From JAVVUJ01 sp964582545 (lineage in GTDB: Bacteria > Bacillota > Clostridia > Peptostreptococcales > Anaerovoracaceae), in contig CAZOSB010000031.1 in the NCBI GenBank assembly GCA_964582545.1, forward strand, positions 1 through 26,291: a DNA stretch of 26,291 bases, in the 5' to 3' direction. The notes under the pieces are model-generated. The model saw only the letters and a list, made by a program, of their open reading frames with translations, did not search any database and was not told the DNA's origin. A program made the position numbers and the translations under genes. Shown in pieces: positions 8,548 to 16,104 of this stretch. How positions within the stretch are numbered: the first letter of the stretch is position 1; each line of letters opens with the position of its first letter.

Positions 8548-8737
8548 GCTATACGGTGGTAAAATATCGATGGAAAATATAANNNNNNNNNNNNNNNNNN
8601 NNNNNNNNNNNNNNNNNNNNNNNNNNNNNNNNNNNNNNNNNNNNNNNNNNNNNNNNNNNNNNNNNNNNNNNNNNNNNNNNNNGATTAAAGAAGATATTAT
8701 AAGCTATACGGTGGTAAAATATCGATGGAAAATATAA
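8528..8737. repeat. 55-bp direct duplication flanking the assembly gap
   Basis: Bases 8528-8582 are repeated exactly at 8683-8737, immediately before and after the Ns. The copy contains the last 20 bases of the dehydrogenase gene. This is the pattern left when two contigs with overlapping ends are joined with Ns, although a true tandem duplication is possible. Confidence 0.9.
8583..8682. other. Assembly gap of exactly 100 N
   Basis: One hundred unresolved bases, the conventional length for a gap of unknown size. The identical flanks suggest that little or nothing is missing, so the opine dehydrogenase and alanine dehydrogenase genes are probably close neighbours. Confidence 0.99.
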
Positions 8738-8883
8738 GGTGAAAAATATAAATAATAAGGAATTCACATAAGAATGAAAAGCATAATTAATATAAAAAAA
8801 TCAAAAATTAATTTTTATGTGGTTAATAATGAGGCTAAAAATTTTTTTAAATAAAAATTTGAATTAAAAATGAAAGAAAAATT

Positions 8884-8940
8884 AATAGGAATAGGAATAG
8901 GAATAGGAATAGGAATAGGAATAGGAATAGGAATAGGAAT
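8884..8940. repeat. Hexanucleotide microsatellite (AATAGG) x 9.5
   Basis: Nine and a half perfect tandem copies of AATAGG end about 57 bases before the start of the next gene. The rest of 8738-8997 is very A-T rich with no convincing reading frame and no clear -35/-10 pair. Slippage here could alter expression of the downstream gene. Confidence 0.97.
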
Positions 8941-8997
8941 TTGTATCAGTTCTAATATTTTATCTATTTTTATTCAGATAACGACAGGGAGGACAAA

Positions 8998-10116
8998 ATG
9001 ATTATTGGGGTTCCAAAGGAAATAAAGAAAAACGAGTATAGAGTGGCCGCTGTTCCTATGACCGTGAAGGAATTGACCGCGCGAGGACATGAAGTCTACG
9101 TGGAAAAGGGTGCCGGTGTTGGAAGCGGGTTTCGGGATGAGGAGTACGAGGAAGCAGGAGCGGTGCTGGGAGATCGGGACACAGTCTTTGAGAAGGCAGA
9201 TTTGATCTACAAGGTCAAAGAAATTTTCCCGGAAGAGTATGCCTATATGAAAAAGGATAAGGTGCTCTTTACCTACATACATTCCAACGCACATAAGGAA
9301 ATGACGGAAGCTCTGATGGAAAGCGGCATTGTAAGCATCGCCTATGAGGATGTCATTGACAAGGAAGGAAAATTTCCACTGCTGAAACCCATGAGTGAAC
9401 TTGCGGGAAAGGGCGGATTTTTGGCAGGATTGCATTATTGTCAGGCGGTCAATGGTGGAAATGGTGTCCTCTTACAAAACGTATGTGGAGTAGAAGCACC
9501 GGTGGTCACGATTATCGGGGTCGGTTGCGCGGGCTTTGGTGCAGCGGAACTGGCGGCAGCTTTTGGAAACAAAGTGAACATCTTGGATATCAATATCCTG
9601 GCAATGGAGGAAGCTAAGTTTAAGTTGCCTCAAAATGTTTCATTTATGATTTCTAGCAGGGGTAATATAGAAAAATGCTTAAAAGAATCAGATCTTTTGA
9701 TCAACTGTATCTTGTGGGATAAAACTAGAAAGGATCATTTGGTAAATCGGCAGGATTTACAGCTGATGAAAAAGGGTTCTGTCATCGTGGATGTAGCCTG
9801 TGATGACGGCGGTGCCATTGAAACTTGCAGATCCACATCTCACGATGATCCCATTTATTATGAAGAGGGAATCATGCACTATGCCGTAGACAATATCCCA
9901 TCAGCTTTTTCTAGAACGGCATCCATTTTGCTTGCCAATGCCACCTTACCCTACGTTTTGGAAATCGTCAAAAACGGTGTCCGACAGGCATTGAAGAACA
10001 ATCCCCTTTTGAGAAGAGGTCTCACCACCTTTGAGGGAAAACTGACACTGGAGGAAACGGCTGTGAAACACGGCATTCCTTTTACCTCACCGGATGTGAT
10101 TGTGGAGGGGTTTTAG
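8998..10116 (+). CDS. Alanine dehydrogenase / PNT family oxidoreductase
   Basis: The 372-residue product matches alanine dehydrogenase (NAD+, L-alanine to pyruvate and ammonia) in length and order of motifs. The N-terminus MIIGVPKEIKKNEYRVAAVP has Arg15, then YKVKE with Lys74, and FTYIHSN with His95; these correspond to the pyruvate-binding and catalytic Arg15/Lys75/His96. The C-terminal VDNIPSAFSRTASILLANAT is also typical. The dinucleotide loop is GVGCAGFG rather than the usual GGGVVG, and the segment before it (LQNVCGVEAP) departs from the standard LLGGVPGV, so substrate or cofactor preference may differ from classical Ald. GGGAGG precedes ATG 8998. It may recycle alanine, or a related amino acid, released by the upstream enzymes. 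A strong terminator ends the island 110 bases later. Confidence 0.83.
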   Translation: MIIGVPKEIKKNEYRVAAVPMTVKELTARGHEVYVEKGAGVGSGFRDEEYEEAGAVLGDRDTVFEKADLIYKVKEIFPEEYAYMKKDKVLFTYIHSNAHKEMTEALMESGIVSIAYEDVIDKEGKFPLLKPMSELAGKGGFLAGLHYCQAVNGGNGVLLQNVCGVEAPVVTIIGVGCAGFGAAELAAAFGNKVNILDINILAMEEAKFKLPQNVSFMISSRGNIEKCLKESDLLINCILWDKTRKDHLVNRQDLQLMKKGSVIVDVACDDGGAIETCRSTSHDDPIYYEEGIMHYAVDNIPSAFSRTASILLANATLPYVLEIVKNGVRQALKNNPLLRRGLTTFEGKLTLEETAVKHGIPFTSPDVIVEGF

Positions 10117-10225
10117 GGTTTGTTGGTGATAGTGAAATAATTTGGTTTAAACATTAGGTTGATATGAGGAATGGGTCGATTTAATCTGTTTTGATTTGAT
10201 GGGTTAAATCATATTATGGAAAAGA

Positions 10226-10262
10226 CAGCAAGCAGAAAAAATTCTGTTTGCTGTTTTTGTTT
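10226..10262 (+). terminator. Intrinsic terminator after the alanine dehydrogenase gene
   Basis: CAGCAAGCAGAA (10226-10237) pairs with TTCTGTTTGCTG (10242-10253), 12 bp with one G-T, over an A4 loop, followed by TTTTTGTTTT. This is the strongest terminator on this side and marks the end of the catabolic island. Confidence 0.92.
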
Positions 10263-10298
10263 TAAAGAAAATATATTATGAATCTGTTACAATTGAAC

Positions 10299-10328
10299 TT
10301 AATATACTTTTGTGATAAAGTATATTAA
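10299..10328. repeat. 12-bp inverted repeat in the leader region of the nitroreductase-like gene
   Basis: TTAATATACTTT (10299-10310) and AAAGTATATTAA (10317-10328) are perfect inverse copies across six bases. The stretch 10263-10535 is otherwise non-coding and A-T rich. A TATAAT at 10364-10369 has no good -35 partner, so the promoter is uncertain and the dyad may be an operator. Confidence 0.5.
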
Positions 10329-10535
10329 AAATAATACTTAAAATATTTATTGGCTAAAGATTATATAATATTAGTAAAATGAAGAGGTGAAAGATTCCAA
10401 CACTTCACGAGGCACAAAATGACCAACACTCAATAATTATGGAGTCGCAAAGAATTTAAAAGTGTCTCATGAGCTAATTTGAGTTAGCCTCTAAAAGAGA
10501 ATGTTAAGATGGAATTGTAAAGGAGAATGGACTTG

Positions 10536-11297
10536 ATGAATGGAGAAAACGGGCAAAATGCACCCATTGGCAGCCAGACTACTAATATAAATTTATATGA
10601 CTATATTTATAGACGTAAATCTACTCGCAAATACGTGATGGCTTCCCTTGATGAGACTACACTTGCGAAGATAACCGATTTTGCGGATGGTCTGAAAACC
10701 CTTTACCCGGATATAAAAACAGATTATGAAATTACAAGCAACGTAAAAAATCTACTTCCTGTTAAAGCTCCGCACTATTTTTTAATCTATAGCGAACAAG
10801 CCGATGACTATCTGCAAAACATTGGTTTTATGTGGCAGCAAATGGATCTCTATTTATCAAGTCTTGGGTTTGGATCCTGTTGGCTTGGTATGGCAAAACC
10901 AAGTTCAGAAGTAAAATCAAGATACCCATTTGTAATTGCTCTTGCTTTTGGTAAGCCAGAAGGTAGCCCCTATCGTGAGCAGAGCGAGTTTAATCGTAAA
11001 CCTTTGCCTGAAATATCATACGGGAACGATAACCGGCTTGAACCTGTACGCCTTGCACCTTCAGCTACCAACAGCCAAAACTGGTTTTTTGATTGTACAA
11101 GCGGGGGCATAGATGTTTATCAGAAAAAGTTAAATGCTTTGCAAATGATAGTGTATGACAAAATGAACAAGGTGGATATAGGAATCGCACTTTGCCATTT
11201 ATATGTTGCCACACAACATGGTGGCAGGGAGTTTATCTTTGACAAGAAAAACGGCAAAGATAAAAAGGGTTATATTTATTCGGGAACGGTTGTATAA
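10536..11297 (+). CDS. Nitroreductase-family (TM nitroreductase type) flavoprotein
   Basis: The 253-residue product resembles the putative nitroreductase family that contains two related halves. It has YIYRRKSTRKY near the N-terminus (the R-x-S-x-R phosphate-binding motif for FMN), GFMWQQMDLYLSSLGFGSCWLGM in the middle, and a second-half segment APSATNSQNWFF that repeats the family's substrate/FMN-site pattern. Such enzymes use NAD(P)H to reduce quinones, nitro compounds or similar acceptors; the natural substrate is unknown. ATG 10536 is preferred over ATG 10527, because AGGAG at 10521-10525 is ten bases before the former and only one before the latter. It stands alone between a terminator and an antitoxin remnant. 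Confidence 0.8.
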   Translation: MNGENGQNAPIGSQTTNINLYDYIYRRKSTRKYVMASLDETTLAKITDFADGLKTLYPDIKTDYEITSNVKNLLPVKAPHYFLIYSEQADDYLQNIGFMWQQMDLYLSSLGFGSCWLGMAKPSSEVKSRYPFVIALAFGKPEGSPYREQSEFNRKPLPEISYGNDNRLEPVRLAPSATNSQNWFFDCTSGGIDVYQKKLNALQMIVYDKMNKVDIGIALCHLYVATQHGGREFIFDKKNGKDKKGYIYSGTVV

Positions 11298-11443
11298 GTA
11301 TTACTTCAATTATTTAAAAGTATTACCTTAATTACCATAAATGGAATTAAAAATAAAGATGTTAGGTGGAATTAATTTAGATTTGATACAGGCACCTCTT
11401 GAAACAAACGCAATGATTTATCCTACAAAGGTGGTGAATTCAA

Positions 11444-11629
11444 TTGAATCATATAGGTTTTATTGTAACTAAGAAAGTTCTAAATGATGTTGAAATAGAA
11501 TCTATTCATAGCAGAGAAACTATTGAAGCCATGCTTGAAGCCGAAAGATTAAGCCGTGATCCGAACGCTAAACGATACAGCAACTTCTGTGAAGCGTTTG
11601 AGGATGTTATGGCTGATGAGTCAGTATAG
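11444..11629 (+). pseudogene. RelB/DinJ-type antitoxin remnant without its DNA-binding half
   Basis: The C-terminal part ETIEAMLEAERLSRDPNAKRYSN is characteristic of RelB/DinJ antitoxins, where it wraps the toxin. The normal N-terminal ribbon-helix-helix segment is missing; the residues before this stretch (NHIGFIVTKKVLNDVEIES) do not match it. The only start is TTG at 11444, with AAAGGTGG about nine bases upstream, so a 61-residue product could still be made. No RelE/YafQ-type toxin follows; the next gene runs on the opposite strand. It is most simply a decayed antitoxin, but an orphan antitoxin-like regulator cannot be excluded. Confidence 0.55.
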
Positions 11630-11711
11630 CATTGTTTTGTCGGGGAATTCAAGAAAGAAAAGTTGGAACATTTATAAATATTCGTTATAGCCTAACCCGC
11701 AGGTTAGCCCA

Positions 11712-11740
11712 AAGAAAATACCTCTCCAAGATATTTTCTT
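11712..11740. terminator. A-T-rich inverted repeat between convergent genes
   Basis: AAGAAAATA (11712-11720) and TATTTTCTT (11732-11740) are perfect inverse copies over 11 bases, preceded by a smaller TAACC/GGTTA dyad. The position, 50 bases past the permease stop on the minus strand and 83 bases past the antitoxin remnant, suggests a weak bidirectional terminator. Confidence 0.4.
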
Positions 11741-11789
11741 GAGCCAACCCATTGATTCAGTCCTCTTTACGAGTAAACGTCCTTTATAA

Positions 11790-13277
11790 TTAATCTTCCA
11801 TTTTACTTATCTTACCCAAGCCGTTTACGTTATTTGATGTGACGGGGTCACCACGATAGAGGATAGAGCCTACACCACTAAGAGTAGCGTTGAGGGTTTC
11901 TGTAGCCCAAACCTCGCAGGTGCCTACACCGTCCGAATAAACGCTTACATTTGCCGCCTTGAGGGTTTTAAGTAAAACTTTTCCAACTCCATCGTTTCTT
12001 AAATCCAATGTATTTGTTTCGCCTGAAAGCTCTATGGTGCCGACCCCACTGCTCTCTATAGATACAGCCTCGGCGGATTTAATACCGAATACGATATTGC
12101 TCACACCACTTGAGATTAAGCTCAGCGTACCACAGTTTATATCACCTTCGCCGTTTACATTAACAAAACCGTCCAATTCTATACTGCTAAGTGTGCCAAC
12201 ACCTATGCGTATATCGCATTCTACGCCTTTTGGCAAAACAGCATTTTGAGTTATCTCAATGCGTCCGCCATCTTGTTTGATTTTAAACTGCTCCTGAGCC
12301 CACTCGTTCGTAGTAATGGTTAGCGTTGAATCACCTGGTACAAGGGTTAATGTTACTGCAGTTGCTAATTGATTTGTACGATTATTTCCGGATTCAAACA
12401 CAATTTCAGTTGCGGGTTCATTCGAGCCAATCTGCTTTGTTACAATTTCTCCATTTTTTATACCGTTAGCAAAATTGCCAATTAAGTTAACTGCAACAAC
12501 AAGAATTACGGGTGCTATAACAAACATAGCGTAAGTGGTTGTGTAACGCTTGCGACGAATGGGGGTTACTGTCTCAAAGGGGTCAAACATTATTGTAGCT
12601 GTTAAAATACCTATCAGGCCGATAAAAAACATAATTATTGACGATTGAACATTCAAGCCGTTGTCGCTGTAAACGGCAATATAGTTGAGGTTAATGATGG
12701 GAATCCATTGAAGTGCAGAAACCAAAGACAAGGATACAATGACTGCAAAAGTCATGGCAGCAACAGGGCTGAAGTTATTGCGTCTGGCAACAGCTGTTGC
12801 GCCCCAACATGCGCCATATAACATAATCAGCAATATAGCAAACGACAAAAATCCTTCTAAGATATCTTTAAAGTAATCTATGGATTTGATTAAAATATTT
12901 ATCTCGGATATTGCGCTAGAATATACCAATGAAGCAATTAGAATTACAGCAACATAGAGAACCCCGGAAATCAAATGATAACTCATCATCCCAATGATTC
13001 GAGAAAATGGCGATATAGGCGAAGAACGAATATAGTCGTTTTTCGCATTCCAAAGAGAGTTAAGAGCACCCATGCTATAAACCATATGAAACAAAAATGC
13101 CAAGCCTAAGACACCAAGGCTTACGCCACCAAGGACAATAAATGTTATAAATGCGGCGGAACCTTCTCTAAAGACAGAAATAAAGACCGTCATAACCAAT
13201 GTTAAAATACAACCAATTGCACCTAAAAATATAGGCATCTTGTTCCTATTAAACTCTGCAAAAATTATCTGTCTCAT
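11790..13277 (-). CDS. ABC transporter membrane subunit with C-terminal repetitive beta (DUF2807/GIN-like) domain
   Basis: Residues 1 to about 285 contain eight or so hydrophobic segments of the ABC-2 kind. The last 190 residues are hydrophilic and beta-rich, with a motif recurring about every 20 residues: SSGVSNI, SSGVGTIE, NDGVGKVL, SDGVGTCE, LSGVGSIL, NGLGKIS. This spacing is expected of a right-handed beta-helix such as the DUF2807 (GIN) domain, probably facing the outside. The gene follows the ATPase gene with translational coupling. ATG 13277 is favoured over ATG 13283, because the GGGGGG ribosome site lies about seven bases before the former but only one before the latter. The transported substrate is unknown. 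YtrA-regulated ABC systems often answer cell-envelope stress, but that role is only suggested here. Confidence 0.82.
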   Translation of the reverse strand: MRQIIFAEFNRNKMPIFLGAIGCILTLVMTVFISVFREGSAAFITFIVLGGVSLGVLGLAFLFHMVYSMGALNSLWNAKNDYIRSSPISPFSRIIGMMSYHLISGVLYVAVILIASLVYSSAISEINILIKSIDYFKDILEGFLSFAILLIMLYGACWGATAVARRNNFSPVAAMTFAVIVSLSLVSALQWIPIINLNYIAVYSDNGLNVQSSIIMFFIGLIGILTATIMFDPFETVTPIRRKRYTTTYAMFVIAPVILVVAVNLIGNFANGIKNGEIVTKQIGSNEPATEIVFESGNNRTNQLATAVTLTLVPGDSTLTITTNEWAQEQFKIKQDGGRIEITQNAVLPKGVECDIRIGVGTLSSIELDGFVNVNGEGDINCGTLSLISSGVSNIVFGIKSAEAVSIESSGVGTIELSGETNTLDLRNDGVGKVLLKTLKAANVSVYSDGVGTCEVWATETLNATLSGVGSILYRGDPVTSNNVNGLGKISKMED

Positions 13278-13279
13278 GC

Positions 13280-13963
13280 TCATACCCCCCTGTAAATTTC
13301 ACGATAATATTGTGTTATGCTCTTATTGTTATTTTCCCGTAAATCCTCAGCGTTAGCCAGTGCAATAACCTTACCTTCTGAAAGAAAGACAGCCTCATCC
13401 AAAGCGGCTTCAACCTCTTGAACCAGGTGAGTGCTAATCATAACCGCCGCATCTTCTGCAGCATATTCCATTATGATACTCATAATCCCTTCACGAGTAC
13501 TCATGTCCAAGTTAGCAGTAGGTTCGTCAAAAAGATAGATACTAGCCTTGCGTCCAAGAGCAAGTGCAATGTGTAGCTTCATGCTTTCGCCCCGTGATAA
13601 CTTCTTGCGGTGAGTATCAAACCCTAAATGTTTTGCGGCTTCACGGAACCGGTCTATCTTATAATCAGGGAAACTCTCCCTAAAAAATTCTGCGGCCTGT
13701 TCACCGGACATAGGCCAAGGAAGCTGGGGCATATCCGGCACATACACAATCTCAGTCCGAGAATTTGCACCAAGACTTCCGCCCAAGGAAAGCTCGCCTC
13801 CATCGGGCTTTAAAAGCCCAGCCATTATTCTAAGCAGAGTTGTCTTACCGCTGCCGTTTGGACCAAGCAAACCATAAATTTTACCAGGATGAAGCTGTAT
13901 GCTTACATTTTCAAGTGCATGCACACCCTTATAAAGCTTTGTTATGTTTGTTATACTGTACAT
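13280..13963 (-). CDS. ABC transporter ATP-binding protein
   Basis: The 227-residue product is a complete nucleotide-binding domain: Walker A GPNGSGKT, signature LSRGESMKLHIALALG (an LSRGE variant of LSGGQ), Walker B IYLFDEPTANLD and the switch His in MISTHL. It powers the membrane subunit encoded next. The start ATG 13963, after AAAGGGG, leaves one base between this gene and the stop of the GntR regulator, and its own stop abuts the permease start. The three genes therefore form one tightly coupled operon. An upstream in-frame ATG at 13993 would overlap the regulator gene and has no ribosome site. Confidence 0.93.
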   Translation of the reverse strand: MYSITNITKLYKGVHALENVSIQLHPGKIYGLLGPNGSGKTTLLRIMAGLLKPDGGELSLGGSLGANSRTEIVYVPDMPQLPWPMSGEQAAEFFRESFPDYKIDRFREAAKHLGFDTHRKKLSRGESMKLHIALALGRKASIYLFDEPTANLDMSTREGIMSIIMEYAAEDAAVMISTHLVQEVEAALDEAVFLSEGKVIALANAEDLRENNNKSITQYYREIYRGV

Positions 13964-13964
13964 T

Positions 13965-14327
13965 TTAAACCCCTTTTTCATAATATTTCGCAATGATTTG
14001 CGTCACTTCTTCTTTTTCATATCCCAATTCCGACATCTTGCCCAGATATTCCATCGTAAACGAATCACAAAACTCTCTGCGCAGTTTATCTACCAAACTT
14101 GGATCGTTTGCCACAACAGAACCCTGTCCGCGTAGCACGCTTGTCACACCTTCAGCTTCCAAAACCGAAAATGCTCTAGCCATAGTGTTGGTATTAACCT
14201 GCCAATCTGATGCAAGGGTGCGTATAGATGGGAGCCTTTGACCAACGGTGTATTCACCGCTTATGATGCCCAACTTTACGCGCTCTACAATCTGCCGGTA
14301 TATGGGGCGCTCGCTGGCGTACTCCAT
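13965..14327 (-). CDS. GntR-family (YtrA subfamily) transcriptional repressor
   Basis: This is a 120-residue regulator with the GntR winged helix at the N-terminus: RPIYRQIVERVKLGIISGEY, then the recognition region LPSIRTLASDWQVNTNTMAR, followed by a short C-terminal tail. The small effector part is typical of the YtrA group, which controls adjacent ABC transporters. ATG 14327 is chosen because GGAGG lies five to six bases upstream and the protein then begins at the family's usual N-terminus; the frame also runs open upstream through the operator without other support. A perfect inverted repeat overlapping the promoter is the likely autoregulatory site. Confidence 0.92.
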   Translation of the reverse strand: MEYASERPIYRQIVERVKLGIISGEYTVGQRLPSIRTLASDWQVNTNTMARAFSVLEAEGVTSVLRGQGSVVANDPSLVDKLRREFCDSFTMEYLGKMSELGYEKEEVTQIIAKYYEKGV

Positions 14328-14386
14328 AGGAACCTCCAAGTATAAAATTTTTCTCACTGAACATTGACGCTGTTGCCACGTGTCAG

Positions 14387-14435
14387 TGTATTGGTGTATT
14401 ATTGAAATGGTACACCAATACATTAATTTTGTCAA
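14387..14435 (-). promoter_or_regulatory. Promoter and probable GntR operator of the ABC operon
   Basis: On the minus strand, TTGACA (14435-14430) and TACCAT (14412-14407) are 17 bases apart. TGTATTGGTGTA (14387-14398) and TACACCAATACA (14411-14422) are perfect 12-bp inverse copies separated by 12 bases. One arm covers the spacer and the -10 box, the other lies just past the start of transcription. This is the arrangement expected for repression by the YtrA-type protein encoded downstream. Confidence 0.8.
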
Positions 14436-14552
14436 GCCATTATTTTGGAAAAAGATAATGGAAATTCTTAACAAATTTTATTTTTGATACTTTGCGATGA
14501 GGATAATTTCATTCCTGTTTGGAGGCTATAGAGTCTCAAAAATCTTTTGCCA

Positions 14553-14936
14553 TTAAGCAATCATGGATTTGCCCAGCCAAACCCCTAACAGACAAAGGGC
14601 TACGCTCAGGAGAATATAGAGAGCTCCCAACATGGTTTTGCCCTGGGAAATGAGGTTTACGGTTTCCAAGGAAAAGGCGGAAAAAGTGGTGAAACCTCCC
14701 AGAATCCCGGTAACTAAAAACAAATAGGCGCCGTGGTTCATAAGGTTTGTGTCAGTGGGTAAGGACTTTTGAAGATAAGCAAAAAGTATCCCAATGAGAA
14801 AACTGCCAATTACATTGACGGAAATGGTTCCCAAGGGTAGAGCAGTATTTGGAAAGTATTTAGAGGCCAGCAGACCTACGCTGTATCTGGTGACGGCTCC
14901 CAAGAACCCACCTAAGCCCACATAAAGAAAAGACAT
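14553..14936 (-). CDS. crcB: Fluoride channel / exporter CrcB (Fluc)
   Basis: The 127-residue membrane protein has four hydrophobic segments and the Fluc signatures GGFLGAVTRY at the N-terminus, VNVIGSFLIG in the second helix and GGFTTFSAFSLE in the third. It forms dual-topology dimers that let fluoride leave the cytoplasm. Start ATG 14936 is chosen because AAAGGAA precedes it and the protein then begins at the family's normal position; a longer frame from 14996 adds 20 unrelated residues. No fluoride-riboswitch core was recognised in the leader. Only one crcB gene is present here, although Firmicutes often carry two in tandem. Confidence 0.93.
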   Translation of the reverse strand: MSFLYVGLGGFLGAVTRYSVGLLASKYFPNTALPLGTISVNVIGSFLIGILFAYLQKSLPTDTNLMNHGAYLFLVTGILGGFTTFSAFSLETVNLISQGKTMLGALYILLSVALCLLGVWLGKSMIA

Positions 14937-15150
14937 AAAATAATTCCTTTCAAACAATAATTTTGGTTTGTTATAAAGATGGTTATGCAATTTCAAAACG
15001 AAACATACTTTCTATTATGTTTAGAATAGCATTCTATAGTCATTCTAATAACTCCACATAAAAATGGCAAGGAAAATTTCGGATAAAAAATTAATAAATT
15101 AAATGTAAATTTATCCAAGGTTATCCAAAATCAAAGAATGAAAAAAAGCC

Positions 15151-15179
15151 TTGAAGTAAAAAACATTCTATTATATAAT
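15151..15179 (+). promoter_or_regulatory. Sigma-70-type promoter of the carboxypeptidase gene
   Basis: TTGAAG (15151-15156) and a perfect TATAAT (15174-15179) are 17 bases apart, 25 bases before ATG 15204. The divergent interval 14937-15150 between crcB and this promoter is A-T rich with no gene. Confidence 0.75.
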
Positions 15180-15203
15180 AATTTATTAAGGATTTGGTGA
15201 ATT

Positions 15204-16010
15204 ATGGCGATTATAAGAATGAGAAAAGATAGATGGATTTCTTTACTATTGGGAATCACTGTGGTTATTGCCAGCTTGGCTGTAGGTTACAGCTTAATGG
15301 CAAAACCCAACGTACCATCCGGGGGGAATTCATCTCCCGGTGGACCAATTGAGCAGGATCCCAATGGGGAAAATCAGGAACAGGGGGCTGACGGGGAATC
15401 CCCGATGGCAGAAGAAGGGCGATTGCTTTTGGAAGCGAAAGACCAAGGGTATTTGCTGTTGGTCAATAAGAATAACCCTTTACTTCCGGCATATAAGCCC
15501 GATGATTTGGAGCCCATAAAGTATTATGCGGCCGAGAGATCTGCAGCTTCTAGGTTTATGCGAAAAGAGGCAGCGGTCAACTTTCACCTGATGGTGGAGG
15601 ATGCAGAGAGAGCTGGGCATAAGATTATGATGACCACCGCTTTTAGAGACTATGACTTTCAAAAATTGTTATTTGATAATTATGTGGCAAAAAACGGGTT
15701 TGAAGAGGCTAATAAGTTTAGTGCAAAACCTGGACAAAGTGAGCACCAAACCGGCTTAGCTGTAGATGTCACATCTCCCAGTGTGAGATATGAGCTGACC
15801 TATGAACTGGGAAACACCGAAGAGGGTAAGTGGTTGGCGGAGAATTGCAAGAACTATGGTTTTATTCTCAGGTATCCGGAGGGTCAATTCGAAATTACAG
15901 GGTACGAGTATGAACCTTGGCATTTCAGGTATGTAGGTAAAACGGCGGCTAAACTCATCTATGAGGAAGGGCTGACCTTGGAGGAATTTTTAAAGAATAG
16001 GTCGTTATAA
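15204..16010 (+). CDS. VanY-type D-alanyl-D-alanine carboxypeptidase (peptidase M15B)
   Basis: The 268-residue protein has a short cytoplasmic N-terminus, one hydrophobic anchor (about 13-32), a Gly/Pro/Gln-rich linker to about 70 and a zinc peptidase domain. Zinc and catalytic residues are visible: SEHQTGLAVD gives His181 and Asp188, and EPWH gives Glu237 and His240. It would trim the terminal D-Ala of cell-wall stem peptides on the outer face of the membrane. The family includes VanY, but nothing nearby (no vanH, vanA or vanX) points to glycopeptide resistance, so a housekeeping wall-remodelling role is likelier. It has its own promoter and sits just ahead of guaB without sharing an obvious operon. 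Confidence 0.92.
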   Translation: MAIIRMRKDRWISLLLGITVVIASLAVGYSLMAKPNVPSGGNSSPGGPIEQDPNGENQEQGADGESPMAEEGRLLLEAKDQGYLLLVNKNNPLLPAYKPDDLEPIKYYAAERSAASRFMRKEAAVNFHLMVEDAERAGHKIMMTTAFRDYDFQKLLFDNYVAKNGFEEANKFSAKPGQSEHQTGLAVDVTSPSVRYELTYELGNTEEGKWLAENCKNYGFILRYPEGQFEITGYEYEPWHFRYVGKTAAKLIYEEGLTLEEFLKNRSL

Positions 16011-16035
16011 AACCGTATCATAGTATTAGATAACC

Positions 16036-16051
16036 GATAGATATATCTATC
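16036..16051. repeat. 16-bp perfect palindrome upstream of guaB
   Basis: GATAGATATATCTATC reads the same on both strands and lies between the carboxypeptidase stop and the guaB start, 54 bases before the GTG. It may be a repressor site for the guanine-nucleotide genes; no T tract supports a terminator. Confidence 0.5.
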
Positions 16052-16104
16052 ATTCAAATATATTGGATTAATTGAACATAAGAAGAGATAAAAGGAGGTC
16101 TTCA

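Noticed and set aside
8884..8940. CRISPR-like array
   Set aside because: The units are 6 bases, perfectly contiguous and without spacers, so it is a microsatellite. No CRISPR array was seen anywhere in the window.
14937..15060. Possible fluoride riboswitch in front of crcB
   Set aside because: Neither the GG-GATGGC-type core nor the downstream CTGATGACTCCT-like segment could be found on the minus strand.
15204..16010. Glycopeptide resistance gene vanY
   Set aside because: The catalytic family is right, but vanH/A/X and a VanRS pair are absent from the neighbourhood; a wall-maintenance carboxypeptidase is the simpler call.
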